A stretch of DNA of 64,000 nt from Streptomyces fagopyri (GCF_009498275.1 NZ_CP045643.1:1240001-1304000); one strand, 5' to 3'. Positions 24,932 to 33,805 are shown, counted from the stretch's first letter. The notes: generated by a model not told the origin, from the letters alone. Numbers and translations: made by a program.

Positions 24932-25480
24932 ATGAGCGACAGAGCCGCCCTGGTGAAGGGCATTCGCGCATGGCTGGTCTTCTTCATCATCTGTCTGGTG
25001 CTCAGCGGCGCCACGGCCTTCCCCCTGGTGCACGAACTGCGCTGGACAGAGGACCTGTTGCGGTCTCTCTCCGTGCCCGAGCACCTGCCCGCCCTGATGG
25101 AATGGATCGAGCGCGTACGCCGCGGCCTCGACACCGCGGACGCCGAGTACCCGTTCCTCCTGTACGGCACGGACTGGCTGGCCTTCGCCCACCTCATGAT
25201 CGCGGTGGCCTTCTACGGGCCGTACCGGGACCCCGTCCGCAACGTCTGGGTCGTCGAGTTCGGCATGATCGCCTGCGCCGGCATCGTCCCGCTCGCGCTG
25301 ATCTGCGGGCCGCTCCGCGGAATTCCCTTCTGGTGGACGGTCATCGACATGTCCTTCGGATTCCTCGGGGTCATCCCCCTGTACGTCGTCCGAAAGAGGA
25401 TCAAGCGGCTGGAAGCGCTCACCGCACGTCCCGTGCCCACTCCCGGCACCGACCGACTGACCGTTCCGCCGGCCACCTGA
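24932..25480 (+). CDS. Four-helix integral membrane protein of unknown function
   Basis: This 182-residue protein has four clear membrane segments: WLVFFIICLVLSGATAFPLV (about residues 14-33), LLYGTDWLAFAHLMIAVAFYGPY, VVEFGMIACAGIVPLALICG, and PFWWTVIDMSFGFLGVIPLYVV. It ends in a basic cytoplasmic tail. I cannot name the family. ATG 24932 is chosen because the palindrome at 24897-24910 and a low-quality leader lie upstream. Both a CRP-like site and an operator precede it, so it is likely conditionally expressed. Confidence 0.82.
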   Translation: MSDRAALVKGIRAWLVFFIICLVLSGATAFPLVHELRWTEDLLRSLSVPEHLPALMEWIERVRRGLDTADAEYPFLLYGTDWLAFAHLMIAVAFYGPYRDPVRNVWVVEFGMIACAGIVPLALICGPLRGIPFWWTVIDMSFGFLGVIPLYVVRKRIKRLEALTARPVPTPGTDRLTVPPAT

Positions 25481-25542
25481 GGGTTCCGCCGCCAACCGGC
25501 CGCGCCGGCCCGGGCGTCGGTCGATTCAGAGGGGGATCCGAT

Positions 25543-25582
25543 GGGTCGAGGCGGGTCGAGGCGGGTCGAGGCGGGTCGAGGC
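25543..25582. repeat. 10-bp tandem repeat, four units
   Basis: Four identical copies of GGGTCGAGGC run from 25543 to 25582. Confidence 0.9.
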
Positions 25583-25991
25583 GGGCCGGTCCGCCCCGGA
25601 CGCCGACCGATCACCCGGTGAGGGGCCGGCCGGCCACCTGGTCGAGCCGAAGGTCGCGCAGGACGGCATGACCCGACTTGATGCCCGTGACGACGGTCGG
25701 GGCCCCGGCCTTCGCTCCCGGCGGACGGAGGGACGGACGGAGGGACAGGCGGAGGGACGAGTGGACCGAGAGACGGACGGGCGCACCCCGCTCCCCCTGC
25801 TCAGAGAATCGCGTCGGCCCCCGACGGCGGAGCGGCCGGGAAGGCGTCACCCATGACCAGGTGACCTCCAGCGCGGTCGGCCTGCGCTGTCACATCCGGC
25901 CCGGCGGGCCGGTCATACAGTCGCCGGCGCTTCGAGCCGGTGGCATCCGTCGCCCCGCTCGAACGCCTGGCCGTGACCTACTTGACGACCA

Positions 25992-26006
25992 TTCATATCG
26001 TTTTCC
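25992..26006. promoter_or_regulatory. Possible Zur-like box
   Basis: The reverse complement of TTCATATCGTTTTCC matches 11 of 15 positions of the Zur-type sequence TGAAAACGATTTTCA as I remember it. It is directly upstream of the amidase gene. The match is imperfect and the call is tentative. Confidence 0.25.
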
Positions 26007-26021
26007 GTGAGGATCGACATC

Positions 26022-27950
26022 TTGCACAAGAGGAAGAACCGACTGCGGCTCTCGGCCGTGATCGCGGCCGGCACGCTGGCCGCGGGCGGCCTGGCCACCC
26101 TGCCGTTCACCGCACTGGCCGGCACCCCGGGTGACACGGCCGACGCCTCCCGCCAACGGGACTTCACCTCCGCCGCCGCCGAGTACCACATACCCGTCAG
26201 CGTCCTGCTCGGCCTCGCCTACCAGGAATCAGGGTGGCAGTCGCACGGCCAACTGCCCAGCACCGACGGCGGCTTCGGCCCCATGCACCTCACCGACGTC
26301 ACCCCCGCCATGATGGCCGGCGGCGACGCCGGCGCCACCGGACGCGCCGACCTCGACACCCTCACCGCGAAACCCGCCCTGCACACCCTCAAAACCGCCG
26401 CGCAACTCACCGGCCTGCCCACACACATCCTGCGCGACGACCCCACCGCCAACATCCGCGGCGGCGCCGCACTCCTCGCCTCCTACCAACGCGAACTGAC
26501 CGGCAGCACACCCACCGACGCCGCCCAGTGGTACGGCGCCGTGGCCCGCTACAGCCAGTCCCCCCAGAAACAGGCAGCCGCCCGCTTCGCCAACCGCGTC
26601 TTCGCCACCATCCACGACGGTGCCACCGGCGTGACGGAGACCGGCCGGCGGGTCCGCCTGAACGCCGCGCCCTCACTGCGTCCGGCCACCACACAGATCG
26701 ACCGACTGCACCTCAAGACGTCAGCCACCACCGCGACCGAGTGCCCCGCGTCCCTGGACTGCACGTTCGTACCCGGCTCCGCGGCCGGCGGCCAGGTCTC
26801 CGACCGGCCCACCAACGGCATCCGCATCGACACCATCGTCATCCACGACCTCGAGACCACCTACGACGCCGGCGTCAACACCCTCGCCGACCCCAAGAAC
26901 TCCGTCTCCACCCACTACGTGATGCGCTCCTCGGACGGCGCGATAACCCAGATGGTCCCCACCAAGAACATCGCCTTCCACGCGGGCAACTACTCCACCA
27001 ACCTCCACTCCATCGGCATCGAACACGAGGGATACGCCGCACACGGCGCCACCTGGTACACCGAAGCCCAGTACGAAGCCACCGCCGACCTCGTGAAATA
27101 CCTCGCCGCCCGCTACGCCATACCCCTGGACCGCCAGCACGTCCTGGGCCACGACAACGTTGCCGGACCCAACTCCTCCCTCGTCTCCGGCATGCACTGG
27201 GACCCCGGCAACGGCTGGGACTGGGACCACTTCATGCGCCTGCTCGGCCACCCCGCCACCGGACCGCACACCACCCCCACCACCGGCTCGGTCGTCACCA
27301 TCGACCCATCCTTCGCCGACAACCTCCAGACCGTCACCATCTGCCCCGCCGACGACCCCACCGGCGCCACCCCCACCTGCACCGACACCCAACAGGCGTC
27401 GAACTTCCTCCCCCTGCACACGGCACCCGCCCCCGACGCGCCCCTCTTCGCCGACCAGGCCATCCACCCCACCGGCCCCGGCACCGACCGCATCAACGAC
27501 TGGGGCGGCACCGCCCAGACCGGACAGCAGTTCGTCGTCGCCGACGTCCGGGGAGACTGGACCGCCATCTGGTACAGCGGAGCCGAAGCCTGGTTCCACA
27601 ACCCCGGCGGCAAGAACACCAGGTGCGCCTACGGCGTGAAGATCATCAAGACCGCGACCACCACACCCGTGGCCCTCTACGGATCCAGCTACCCCGACGC
27701 CTCCGAATACCCCGCCGGACTCGGCGCCTCCACCCAGGCCCCGTTGAGCATGTACACCATCCCCGCCGGCCAGGCCTACGTCGCCACCCGGCCCCCCACC
27801 GCCACCGACGACTACTTCACCTCCGGAACCGTCGTCACCGGCGCCAGGAAGATGTACACCATCCAGTACAACCACCGCGTCACCCTCGTCTACGCCGACG
27901 CCGTCACCGCCACCACCGCCACCCACCACTGGGAAGACACCACCGACTGA
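26022..27950 (+). CDS. Secreted N-acetylmuramoyl-L-alanine amidase, multidomain
   Basis: This 642-residue protein has a signal peptide (MHKRKNRLRL, then a hydrophobic Ala/Gly stretch ending near ALAG). A lysozyme/transglycosylase-like domain follows (YHIPVSVLLGLAYQESGWQSHGQLP, GGFGPMHLTD), then an amidase_2 domain (IDTIVIHDLETTYDAG, STHYVMRSSDGAITQMV, IAFHAGN, LDRQHVLGHDNVAGP with likely Zn-binding His). The C-terminal region is about 200 residues and SH3-like. It probably cleaves peptidoglycan outside the cell. I prefer TTG 26022 over GTG 26007 because GAGGA is 8 bases before it and the signal peptide then starts correctly. The coding strand is conspicuously C-rich compared with neighbours. 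Confidence 0.9.
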   Translation: MHKRKNRLRLSAVIAAGTLAAGGLATLPFTALAGTPGDTADASRQRDFTSAAAEYHIPVSVLLGLAYQESGWQSHGQLPSTDGGFGPMHLTDVTPAMMAGGDAGATGRADLDTLTAKPALHTLKTAAQLTGLPTHILRDDPTANIRGGAALLASYQRELTGSTPTDAAQWYGAVARYSQSPQKQAAARFANRVFATIHDGATGVTETGRRVRLNAAPSLRPATTQIDRLHLKTSATTATECPASLDCTFVPGSAAGGQVSDRPTNGIRIDTIVIHDLETTYDAGVNTLADPKNSVSTHYVMRSSDGAITQMVPTKNIAFHAGNYSTNLHSIGIEHEGYAAHGATWYTEAQYEATADLVKYLAARYAIPLDRQHVLGHDNVAGPNSSLVSGMHWDPGNGWDWDHFMRLLGHPATGPHTTPTTGSVVTIDPSFADNLQTVTICPADDPTGATPTCTDTQQASNFLPLHTAPAPDAPLFADQAIHPTGPGTDRINDWGGTAQTGQQFVVADVRGDWTAIWYSGAEAWFHNPGGKNTRCAYGVKIIKTATTTPVALYGSSYPDASEYPAGLGASTQAPLSMYTIPAGQAYVATRPPTATDDYFTSGTVVTGARKMYTIQYNHRVTLVYADAVTATTATHHWEDTTD

Positions 27951-28065
27951 CCACCCCCGTCACACCGAGGGATACGGGAGAGATCTCGCCGGCGGGGACC
28001 GCGTGCGCGGCGGCGGGCGACATGCGGGGCGACGCCGCCCGGGCGACCTGGGCGGCGTCGCGGGC

Positions 28066-28200
28066 GTGACGATCACGTTGAACGATGCCGCCCGCGGACT
28101 CCTTGACGACGTGAATCCCGCGGTGCCGTCCGCCGTGAGCCCCGACGGCAGCCCGCAGAGCTCCGTGCTCCGGGTCGCTCGGGACGGTGACGACCTGCCG
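28066..28200 (+). pseudogene. Relic of PPOX-class F420-dependent oxidoreductase
   Basis: From a GTG at 28066 the frame reads VTITLNDAARGLLDDV, then PSAVSPDGSPQSSVL and RVARDGDDL. This is closely the N-terminus of PPOX-class F420-dependent reductases (TITLxEAAxxxLDxxNxAxLATxxPDGSPQxSVVWVxRDGDD). It then turns into Pro/Arg-rich non-protein sequence where the barrel strands should continue. Only about 45 of the usual 130-140 residues survive. A truncation or frameshifted remnant is the best reading. Confidence 0.65.
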
Positions 28201-28453
28201 CCGGCCCCGGGACCGGACCCGGGCCGGCGTCCGGCCCGCCCGCCGTCCAGCCGGCCGAGCCGTGGCGGACGGCACCCTTTCGGCCGGTGTGACCGTGAGC
28301 CCTGGATCCCCCGTCCCGGATCACGGACGTCCCACCCGCGCCCTCCCTGCACAGGGCGTGGCGCGGCCGACGAGACGGGGACGGCACGGGGCCGCCGAGG
28401 TGGGTGACCTCCGGGTCGCGCCGTCGGGGCCGGTCAACTCCACCCCCCTTACT

Positions 28454-28470
28454 CGGACAATTTTTGTCCG
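28454..28470. promoter_or_regulatory. Inverted repeat upstream of ECF41 sigma factor
   Basis: CGGACAA-TTT-TTGTCCG is a perfect 7-bp inverted repeat, 44 bp upstream of the sigma factor ATG. It is likely an operator overlapping the promoter; TGACAATATT follows. Confidence 0.65.
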
Positions 28471-28513
28471 TGACAATATTTGCGATGTAGCGCTCGTGAA
28501 CTTGGAGGACGCC

Positions 28514-29410
28514 ATGTACACCGGGGATGACGCAGGCTCCCTCGATCAGGCGACGAGGGATTTCGTCGCGGCCCGTCCCCAGCTGTTCGGTATCGCCTAC
28601 CGGGTCCTCGGCAGCGCCACCGAAGCCGAGGACATCGTGCAGGAGGCCTGGCTGCGCTGGCAGAAGACGGACCGCACCGACATCCACGAACCCGCCGCGT
28701 TCCTCGCCACCGTCACCGCCCGCCTGGCCATCAACCTCGCCCAGTCCGCCCGAGTACGACGGGAGACCTACATCGGACCCTGGCTGCCCGAACCCGTCGA
28801 CACCAGCCTCGACCCACAACTCGGCGCCGAACGGGCCGAGGCACTCGACATGGCCGTCCTCTTCCTCCTGGAGAAACTCAACCCGGTGGAACGCGCCGCC
28901 TACGTCCTGCGCGAAGCCTTCGCCTACCCCTACGGACAGATCGCGGACATCCTGGAGACCAGCGAGACCAACACCCGCCAACTGGTCAGCCGCGCCCGCA
29001 AACACCTCGCCGCGGAACGCAGGGAACCCGTCACCCCCACCGCCCACCGCAGACTGCTGGAAGTCTTCCTCGCCGCCGCACAGACAGGCAGCCTGACCGC
29101 ACTCGAAGACGTACTCAGCGCCGACGTGGTCAGCTACGCCGACGGCGGCGGCATCCGCGGGGCATCCCGGATTCCCGTCGTCGGCCGCCCCCACGTCTCC
29201 AAATACCTCGCCGCCTTCGCCCCACGCTTCTGGCCCGGAACCGACATCCGCCGGGTCGAGAGCAACGGCACCCCCGCCGCCCTCATCTCCTCCCAGGGAC
29301 ACCCGATGGCCCTGCTCTCCGTCGACGCCTCGCAACGCGGCATCGAACGCCTCATGTGGGTCATGAATCCCGCCAAACTCGAACCCTACGTGGCATCACT
29401 GAGTGAATAA
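28514..29410 (+). CDS. ECF41-family RNA polymerase sigma factor (SigJ-like)
   Basis: This 298-residue protein has sigma region 2 (RPQLFGIAYRVLGSATEAEDIVQEAWLRW) and region 4 (NPVERAAYVLREAFAYPYGQIADILETSETNTRQLVSRARKHL), joined by the ECF41 linker motif WLPEP. A C-terminal SnoaL-like domain carries a DGGGK-like YADGGGI and ends in an NPxKL motif. In ECF41 this C-terminal domain replaces an anti-sigma factor and modulates activity. GGAGG precedes ATG 28514. The SDR at 30484 is a typical ECF41 target type and has a promoter-like match (30348-30374). Codon use is C-rich like the amidase upstream. Confidence 0.94.
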   Translation: MYTGDDAGSLDQATRDFVAARPQLFGIAYRVLGSATEAEDIVQEAWLRWQKTDRTDIHEPAAFLATVTARLAINLAQSARVRRETYIGPWLPEPVDTSLDPQLGAERAEALDMAVLFLLEKLNPVERAAYVLREAFAYPYGQIADILETSETNTRQLVSRARKHLAAERREPVTPTAHRRLLEVFLAAAQTGSLTALEDVLSADVVSYADGGGIRGASRIPVVGRPHVSKYLAAFAPRFWPGTDIRRVESNGTPAALISSQGHPMALLSVDASQRGIERLMWVMNPAKLEPYVASLSE

Positions 29411-29629
29411 GACTCCACATGGCGGAAGTTGCCCCTACGGGCGACTGAAGGACCGCTCCCCGTGCCGTTCGCACCTTCACGGGAACAACCGGTGAAAAGC
29501 AGGGGTCCCGACGCCGGAGGAGCCGGACCATCGCGGACCGGTCCCCTCGCGATCGAGGACGACGGCCCCTCCGTCGCGCCGCCTCGGTGCCGGCGACCCG
29601 CGTCCGGCCCCTACGAGCGGGGCTCGATG

Positions 29630-30100
29630 TCAGGCAGTGGGCCGCGGGGCGCGCAGGTGGGCGCGCTGGGCGAGTTCCTTCTCGTCCACCAGTTCGAGCA
29701 TGGGCCTGCCCGGCGCGCACAGCATGGTCACCACGAAGCGCGTGCGCGCGTCGGCCAGCGCGTTGCCGTCCTGGTAGTGGACGGCGTCGCCGCCCGGCTC
29801 CCAGAACGTACCGCCGGCCTCGATCACGCGCTCGGGCTCGCCTTCGAGCTCGAAGCGGACCGCCCCCTCGACGACGTAACCGAACGCCGGGCCCGAGTGA
29901 CGGTGCGGAGGCGTTCCCGGGTCGCCGGGCTCCCATTCGACGTGGATCGTCATCGCCGAGGCACCCTCGGGGACGGTGATCGGCGACGCGTCCTGCAGCA
30001 TCTTCGCCGCCCGCGTCCACCCCGGCCCGTCCTCGCCCGCCCCGTGGCCGTGCCCGCCGTGCCCGTGGTCGTGACCGTGCACCGAGTCCTTGTCCGACAC
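29630..30100 (-). CDS. Cupin-domain protein with His-rich N-terminus
   Basis: This 156-residue protein begins MSDKDSVHGHDHGHGGHGHG, a metal-chelating stretch. A single cupin barrel follows: motif 1 PGTPPHRHSGPAFGYVVEG and motif 2 near GGDAVHYQDGN supply the usual His ligands. The function is probably a small-molecule dioxygenase, isomerase or metal-dependent sensor. GTG 30100 has GGAGG 10 bases upstream; longer frames continue into non-coding DNA. It is divergent from the SDR at 30484. Confidence 0.88.
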   Translation of the reverse strand: MSDKDSVHGHDHGHGGHGHGAGEDGPGWTRAAKMLQDASPITVPEGASAMTIHVEWEPGDPGTPPHRHSGPAFGYVVEGAVRFELEGEPERVIEAGGTFWEPGGDAVHYQDGNALADARTRFVVTMLCAPGRPMLELVDEKELAQRAHLRAPRPTA

Positions 30101-30347
30101 TGTGACGCACCTCCGTAGATCATCCACGAAGCCATGGGCGGCACATCGTCCGCCGGACACGAGAGACCACGTCTCCGGTTCCCATGACTGTTTGCCCGTG
30201 ATGACCGGGTGGGCCGCGGATCTGTGACATGCGGCAGGGTCCTGCCGTGTCCGGGTCCGTGCGGCCGTACGTCCGTGCGGCCGCGGCACGTCGTGCGCTG
30301 CCACACCGTGCCGGGTTCGCTCCTCGGAGGAAGCACTACGGGCGCGG

Positions 30348-30374
30348 TGTCACACGGACCGCCTCTGCCCTGTC
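30348..30374 (+). promoter_or_regulatory. ECF41-like promoter
   Basis: TGTCACA (30348-30354), exactly 16 bases, then TGTC (30371-30374). The published ECF41 consensus is TGTCACA-N16-CGTC, so only one base differs. It points toward the SDR, about 110 bases before its start codon. Confidence 0.65.
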
Positions 30375-30390
30375 TTTGTCGGTAAAGACA
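30371..30390. promoter_or_regulatory. Inverted repeat at the -10/+1 region
   Basis: TGTCTTT-N6-AAAGACA is a perfect 7-bp inverted repeat that begins at the presumed -10 element of the SDR promoter. It is suited to a repressor site. Confidence 0.55.
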
Positions 30391-30483
30391 CTGCCGGTCC
30401 GTGCGGACGGGCCCGTGCCCGGGCGGATCACGCCGGTGGCCACGGCGCGCCACACGGTGGCACCTGTCCGAGAGGACCCCATC

Positions 30484-31230
30484 ATGAAGGTTGTAGTCAT
30501 CGGCGGAACCGGGCTCATCGGATCGAAGGTGGTGCGCAAGCTCGCCGAACACGGCCACGAGGCGGTCCCGGCCTCCCCCAACACCGGTGTGAACACGCTG
30601 ACGGGTGAGGGCGTGGCCGAGGTCCTGCGGGGAGCCCAGGTGGTCGTGGACGTCTCCAACTCCCCCTCGTTCGCGGACGACGACGTCATGGAGTTCTTCC
30701 GTACCTCGACGAGGAACCTCCTGAGGGCCGGGAAGGAGGCCGGAGTGGCCCACCATGTCGCGCTGTCCGTGGTCGGCACGGACCGTCTTCAGGAGAGCGG
30801 CTACTTCCGCGCCAAGCAGGTGCAGGAGGAGCTGATCAAGGCGTCCGGGATCCCCTACTCCATCGTTCACGCCACGCAGTTCTTCGAGTTCATGAAGGGC
30901 ATCGCGGACTCGGCCACCCGGGGCGACACCGTGCGCCTCGCCCCGGTCGGGATCCAGCCCGTCCACTCCGACGACGTCGCCGCCACCGTGGGCGCCGGCG
31001 CCGTCGGCACACCGGTCAACGGCGTGGTAGAGGTGGCCGGTCCCGACACGTTCCAGCTGGACGAGCTGATCAGCGAGCGCCTCACCGCCGGGAACGACCC
31101 CCGGACGGTCGTGGCGGACCCCACGTCTCCCTACTTCGGCGCCCGGTTGCGGGAGACCACCCTGCTCCCCGGCCCCGACGCGCGCATCGGCACGACACGT
31201 TTCGCCGACTGGGCGGCGCGGCAGCAGTAA
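30484..31230 (+). CDS. NAD(P)-binding SDR / NmrA-like protein
   Basis: This 248-residue atypical SDR has an N-terminal Rossmann motif VIGGTGLIGSKVV (GxxGxxG, residues 5-15), a VDVSNSPSFADD segment, HHVALSVVGTDRL and YFRAKQVQEELI. This pattern is found in sugar epimerase or NmrA-type proteins often regulated by ECF41/SigJ sigma factors (the 'COE' group: carboxymuconolactone decarboxylases, oxidoreductases, epimerases). The ECF41-like promoter upstream supports that link. It probably binds NADPH; substrate unknown. GAGGA precedes ATG 30484. Confidence 0.9.
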   Translation: MKVVVIGGTGLIGSKVVRKLAEHGHEAVPASPNTGVNTLTGEGVAEVLRGAQVVVDVSNSPSFADDDVMEFFRTSTRNLLRAGKEAGVAHHVALSVVGTDRLQESGYFRAKQVQEELIKASGIPYSIVHATQFFEFMKGIADSATRGDTVRLAPVGIQPVHSDDVAATVGAGAVGTPVNGVVEVAGPDTFQLDELISERLTAGNDPRTVVADPTSPYFGARLRETTLLPGPDARIGTTRFADWAARQQ

Positions 31231-31308
31231 TGATCCTGCCCCCTGGCGGCCGTGATGCCAGGGCCCTGCCCGGGCGGGGGTTTCGGTGAGGTCGCCGGCC
31301 GCTTCGGA

Positions 31309-32328
31309 TCAATCCTTCGTACGGGCCCGATGGCGGACTCGGACGACGAGCTTGCCGGTGGCGCGGTCGTGTTCCATGTCGTCGTGGGCCTGTCGCACCG
31401 ACTCCAGGCCGTCGTAGACGCGGTCCACGGGGAAGGTCAGGCGGCCGGCCGCGACCGCGTCGAGGATCTCCTGGAAGGCGTCCCGAGGCAGGTCGGCGGC
31501 GTCGCCGAAGTAGCCCGCCAGACGCACTCCCCTCGGCAGGTACTCGTTCGGGGAGAAGTCCCGCACCGTCCACTGGTTGGAGAGGCTGCCGCCGAAGCAG
31601 GCGGTGCCGTGCACGCGCACCGCGCGCAGGGTGTCGGGCAGGGTCGGGGTGCCGACGAGGTCGAGGGCGGCGTCGACACCGTCCGGATACAACGCGCGTA
31701 CCGCGGGCGCTGTCTCACCGGTGTCCAGGAGCGGATGGTCGACACCGTGCTGCTTCAGCAGGGCCAGGCGGTCGGCCCGCCGGGTGGTGGACAGCACCGT
31801 GGCGCCACGCCAGGTCGCCAGCGCCGCGGCTGCCAGGCCCACCGAGGAGGTGCCGCCGCGGATCAGCACGGACTGGCCGGGCTTCAGGTCCAGACCGACG
31901 GTGAGAGAGCCGTACGCGGTCTGCACCATCTCCGGCAGGGCGCCCAGCAACTCCCAGGGCAGGTCGGTGTCGACGGGGATGACCTGCGACAGCGGCACGG
32001 ATGTGTACTCGGCATAGCCGCCGTCGTAGGTGCGCCCCATGTCTCCCATCATCGCGACGGCCTTCTGCCCCACGGCCAGACCACTTCCGTCCCCAGCCGC
32101 GTCGACGGTGCCGACGGCCTCGATACCCGGCACCCGGGGAAAACTGACGCCCGCCCCCAGGCCCAGCCGAAGCTTCAGTTCCGAGCGGTTGAGGCCGAAA
32201 GCCTCGACGCGGATGCGTACCCAGCCGTCCCTCCGGGGCGGGAGCGGGAGCGTGGTCAGCCGCAGGTTGTCCACGGGGCCGGGGGCGGAGAGCTGGACAG
32301 CGCGCATGGTGGTCGGCGAGGACGTCAC
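31309..32328 (-). CDS. Zinc-independent medium-chain dehydrogenase (quinone oxidoreductase type)
   Basis: This 339-residue MDR protein has an N-terminal GroES-like domain (EAFGLNRSELKLRLGLGAGVSFPRVPGIEAVG) and a Rossmann domain with VLIRGGTSSVGLAAAALATWRGA. It lacks the Cys/His set of zinc alcohol dehydrogenases. The likely role is NADPH-dependent reduction of quinones or enones. GTG 32328 is chosen on an AAGG-rich ribosome site; ATG 32307 (MRAVQ) is the alternative. It is followed upstream on the same strand by an MFS exporter gene, perhaps in one detoxification unit. Confidence 0.9.
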   Translation of the reverse strand: MTSSPTTMRAVQLSAPGPVDNLRLTTLPLPPRRDGWVRIRVEAFGLNRSELKLRLGLGAGVSFPRVPGIEAVGTVDAAGDGSGLAVGQKAVAMMGDMGRTYDGGYAEYTSVPLSQVIPVDTDLPWELLGALPEMVQTAYGSLTVGLDLKPGQSVLIRGGTSSVGLAAAALATWRGATVLSTTRRADRLALLKQHGVDHPLLDTGETAPAVRALYPDGVDAALDLVGTPTLPDTLRAVRVHGTACFGGSLSNQWTVRDFSPNEYLPRGVRLAGYFGDAADLPRDAFQEILDAVAAGRLTFPVDRVYDGLESVRQAHDDMEHDRATGKLVVRVRHRARTKD

Positions 32329-32569
32329 GGGCCTGCCTTCTTCCCTGGGTAGGAGAGCCGGTCGGCGGTGGTCAACATGCGACCGCCCCGTATTCATTCC
32401 CAACTCGGCTGCCATGTCCGCTGGTTGATGACGTCCGAGCGCGTCGGCGTTCCGTCGGCACGGCGAGGACACTCGGTGTCGGGGCATCCCGTCACGCACG
32501 GCGGGCTCCGCCTCGTCGGCGGGTCCTGGTTCCGATTCGGCGGACGTCGCACATGCCGCACTCCGTCTG

Positions 32570-33805
32570 CTACCGGACGGCACCAGCGGTCACGGCCGTG
32601 GTGTCGGCGCCGTCGCGGACGTGCGGGGCCTGCCGGACGAGGACGATTCCCGCGAGCAGCACGAAGCCCAGTCCGCTGCCCACGACACCGGTCCACCCGA
32701 ACGCGGAGAACATCACCCCGGCGACAGCGGATCCGACGGCGCCGCCGGCGAACACCGCGAAGATGTAGACGGTGTTGAGTCGGGCCCTGATCGCGGGCCG
32801 CGCGGCGAAGATACGTGCCTGGTTGGCGATCTGACCGCTGGTGGTCCCGTAGCCGAGCAGGTTGCAGCCGACGGCGAGGGCGATCAGCGACTGCCCGGCG
32901 ACCCCGAACAGGGCGAAGGCGAGCAGTGTCGAGGTGAGAGCCAGCGCATTGACCCTGCGCGCGCCCCAACGGTCGGTGAGCCGCCCCGAATAGCGGGCGG
33001 CCAGTGCTCCGGGGACGCTGAACAGGCCGAAGAGGCCGATCAGCGCGGGCCCCAGCGCGATCGGGGCCTCGGTGAGGTGGAAGGCGAGTGACGACCAGAA
33101 GGCGGAGAAGGCCGCGAAGACCGTCGCTCCCAGCGCGGCCGAAAGGCGCAGGGGCGCGTGCTCGGTGATCAGCCCGGGGAGCGAGGCCAGCAGGCGGAGA
33201 TAGCTCTGCCGCTCGGCGGCCGGGGCCGGCGGGTCGGCGGGCATGTAGCGCGGGAGGACCAGGAGCAGGGCGCCGGTGGCCACGGCGGCGACGGCGAAGC
33301 CGGCCCGCCACGTTCCGGTGGCCTCGGCGATGAGGCCGGCGGCTGTGCGCGAGAGCAGGGCTCCCATCGTCAGGCCGGTTCCCACGGCCCCGAGGACCCG
33401 GCCGGCGTTGCCCGGGGTCGCCATGGAGACGATGGTCGGCATGATGACCTGCGGGAGCACGGTGCTGGCGGAGAGCACGAGGGTGGCCATGCTCAGCAGG
33501 GCGATCGAGGGCGCGGCGGCGCCGGCGAGGAGAGCCGCGGTGGTGACGACCAGCAGAAGGGCCGACAGGCGGCGAAGCCGTACGCCGTCGGCGAGCGGCA
33601 CGATGGCGATGATGCCCAGCGCGTAGCCGATCTGCCCTGTCGTGGCCACCAGTGCGGCAGTCGAGGGCGACGCGTGGAAGCCCCGGGCGATCTCGTCGAG
33701 GAGCGGCTGGGTGAAGTAGATGTTGGAGACGGTGACGGCGGTCGCCGTGGCGAAGACGGGGATGGTCCCCCGCTTCACATCCGGGCGGGTGGCTGCACTG
33801 GTCAT
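32570..33805 (-). CDS. MFS transporter
   Basis: This 411-residue protein has about 12 membrane helices. Its N-terminus (PVFATATAVTVSNIYFTQPLLDEIARGF) and the loop SGRLTDRWGARRVNAL are characteristic of the YnfM/AraJ-like MFS drug or solute exporters. ATG 33805 is preferred to 33820 because GAGGA lies 8 bases upstream. A perfect 9-bp inverted repeat lies about 160 bp upstream of its start. It is co-directional with the medium-chain reductase 240 bp downstream. Confidence 0.92.
   Translation of the reverse strand: MTSAATRPDVKRGTIPVFATATAVTVSNIYFTQPLLDEIARGFHASPSTAALVATTGQIGYALGIIAIVPLADGVRLRRLSALLLVVTTAALLAGAAAPSIALLSMATLVLSASTVLPQVIMPTIVSMATPGNAGRVLGAVGTGLTMGALLSRTAAGLIAEATGTWRAGFAVAAVATGALLLVLPRYMPADPPAPAAERQSYLRLLASLPGLITEHAPLRLSAALGATVFAAFSAFWSSLAFHLTEAPIALGPALIGLFGLFSVPGALAARYSGRLTDRWGARRVNALALTSTLLAFALFGVAGQSLIALAVGCNLLGYGTTSGQIANQARIFAARPAIRARLNTVYIFAVFAGGAVGSAVAGVMFSAFGWTGVVGSGLGFVLLAGIVLVRQAPHVRDGADTTAVTAGAVR

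Larger units (their letters stand above)
25481..26021. other. Non-coding stretch with short repeats
   Basis: There is no supported gene. It contains a 10-bp tandem array (25543-25582), a GGACGGAG-type repeat (about 25729-25762) and, near the amidase gene, an AT-rich promoter-like segment. Confidence 0.55.
27951..28513. other. Intergenic region with relic gene and ECF41 promoter
   Basis: There is no intact gene. It holds a decayed PPOX/F420 enzyme N-terminus (28066-28200) and, at its end, a perfect inverted repeat at 28454-28470 in an AT-rich segment that should contain the sigma factor promoter. Confidence 0.6.
30101..30483. other. Divergent promoter region, cupin / SDR
   Basis: No gene is seen. 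It contains an ECF41-like promoter pointing toward the SDR and an overlapping inverted repeat (30348-30390). Confidence 0.55.
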
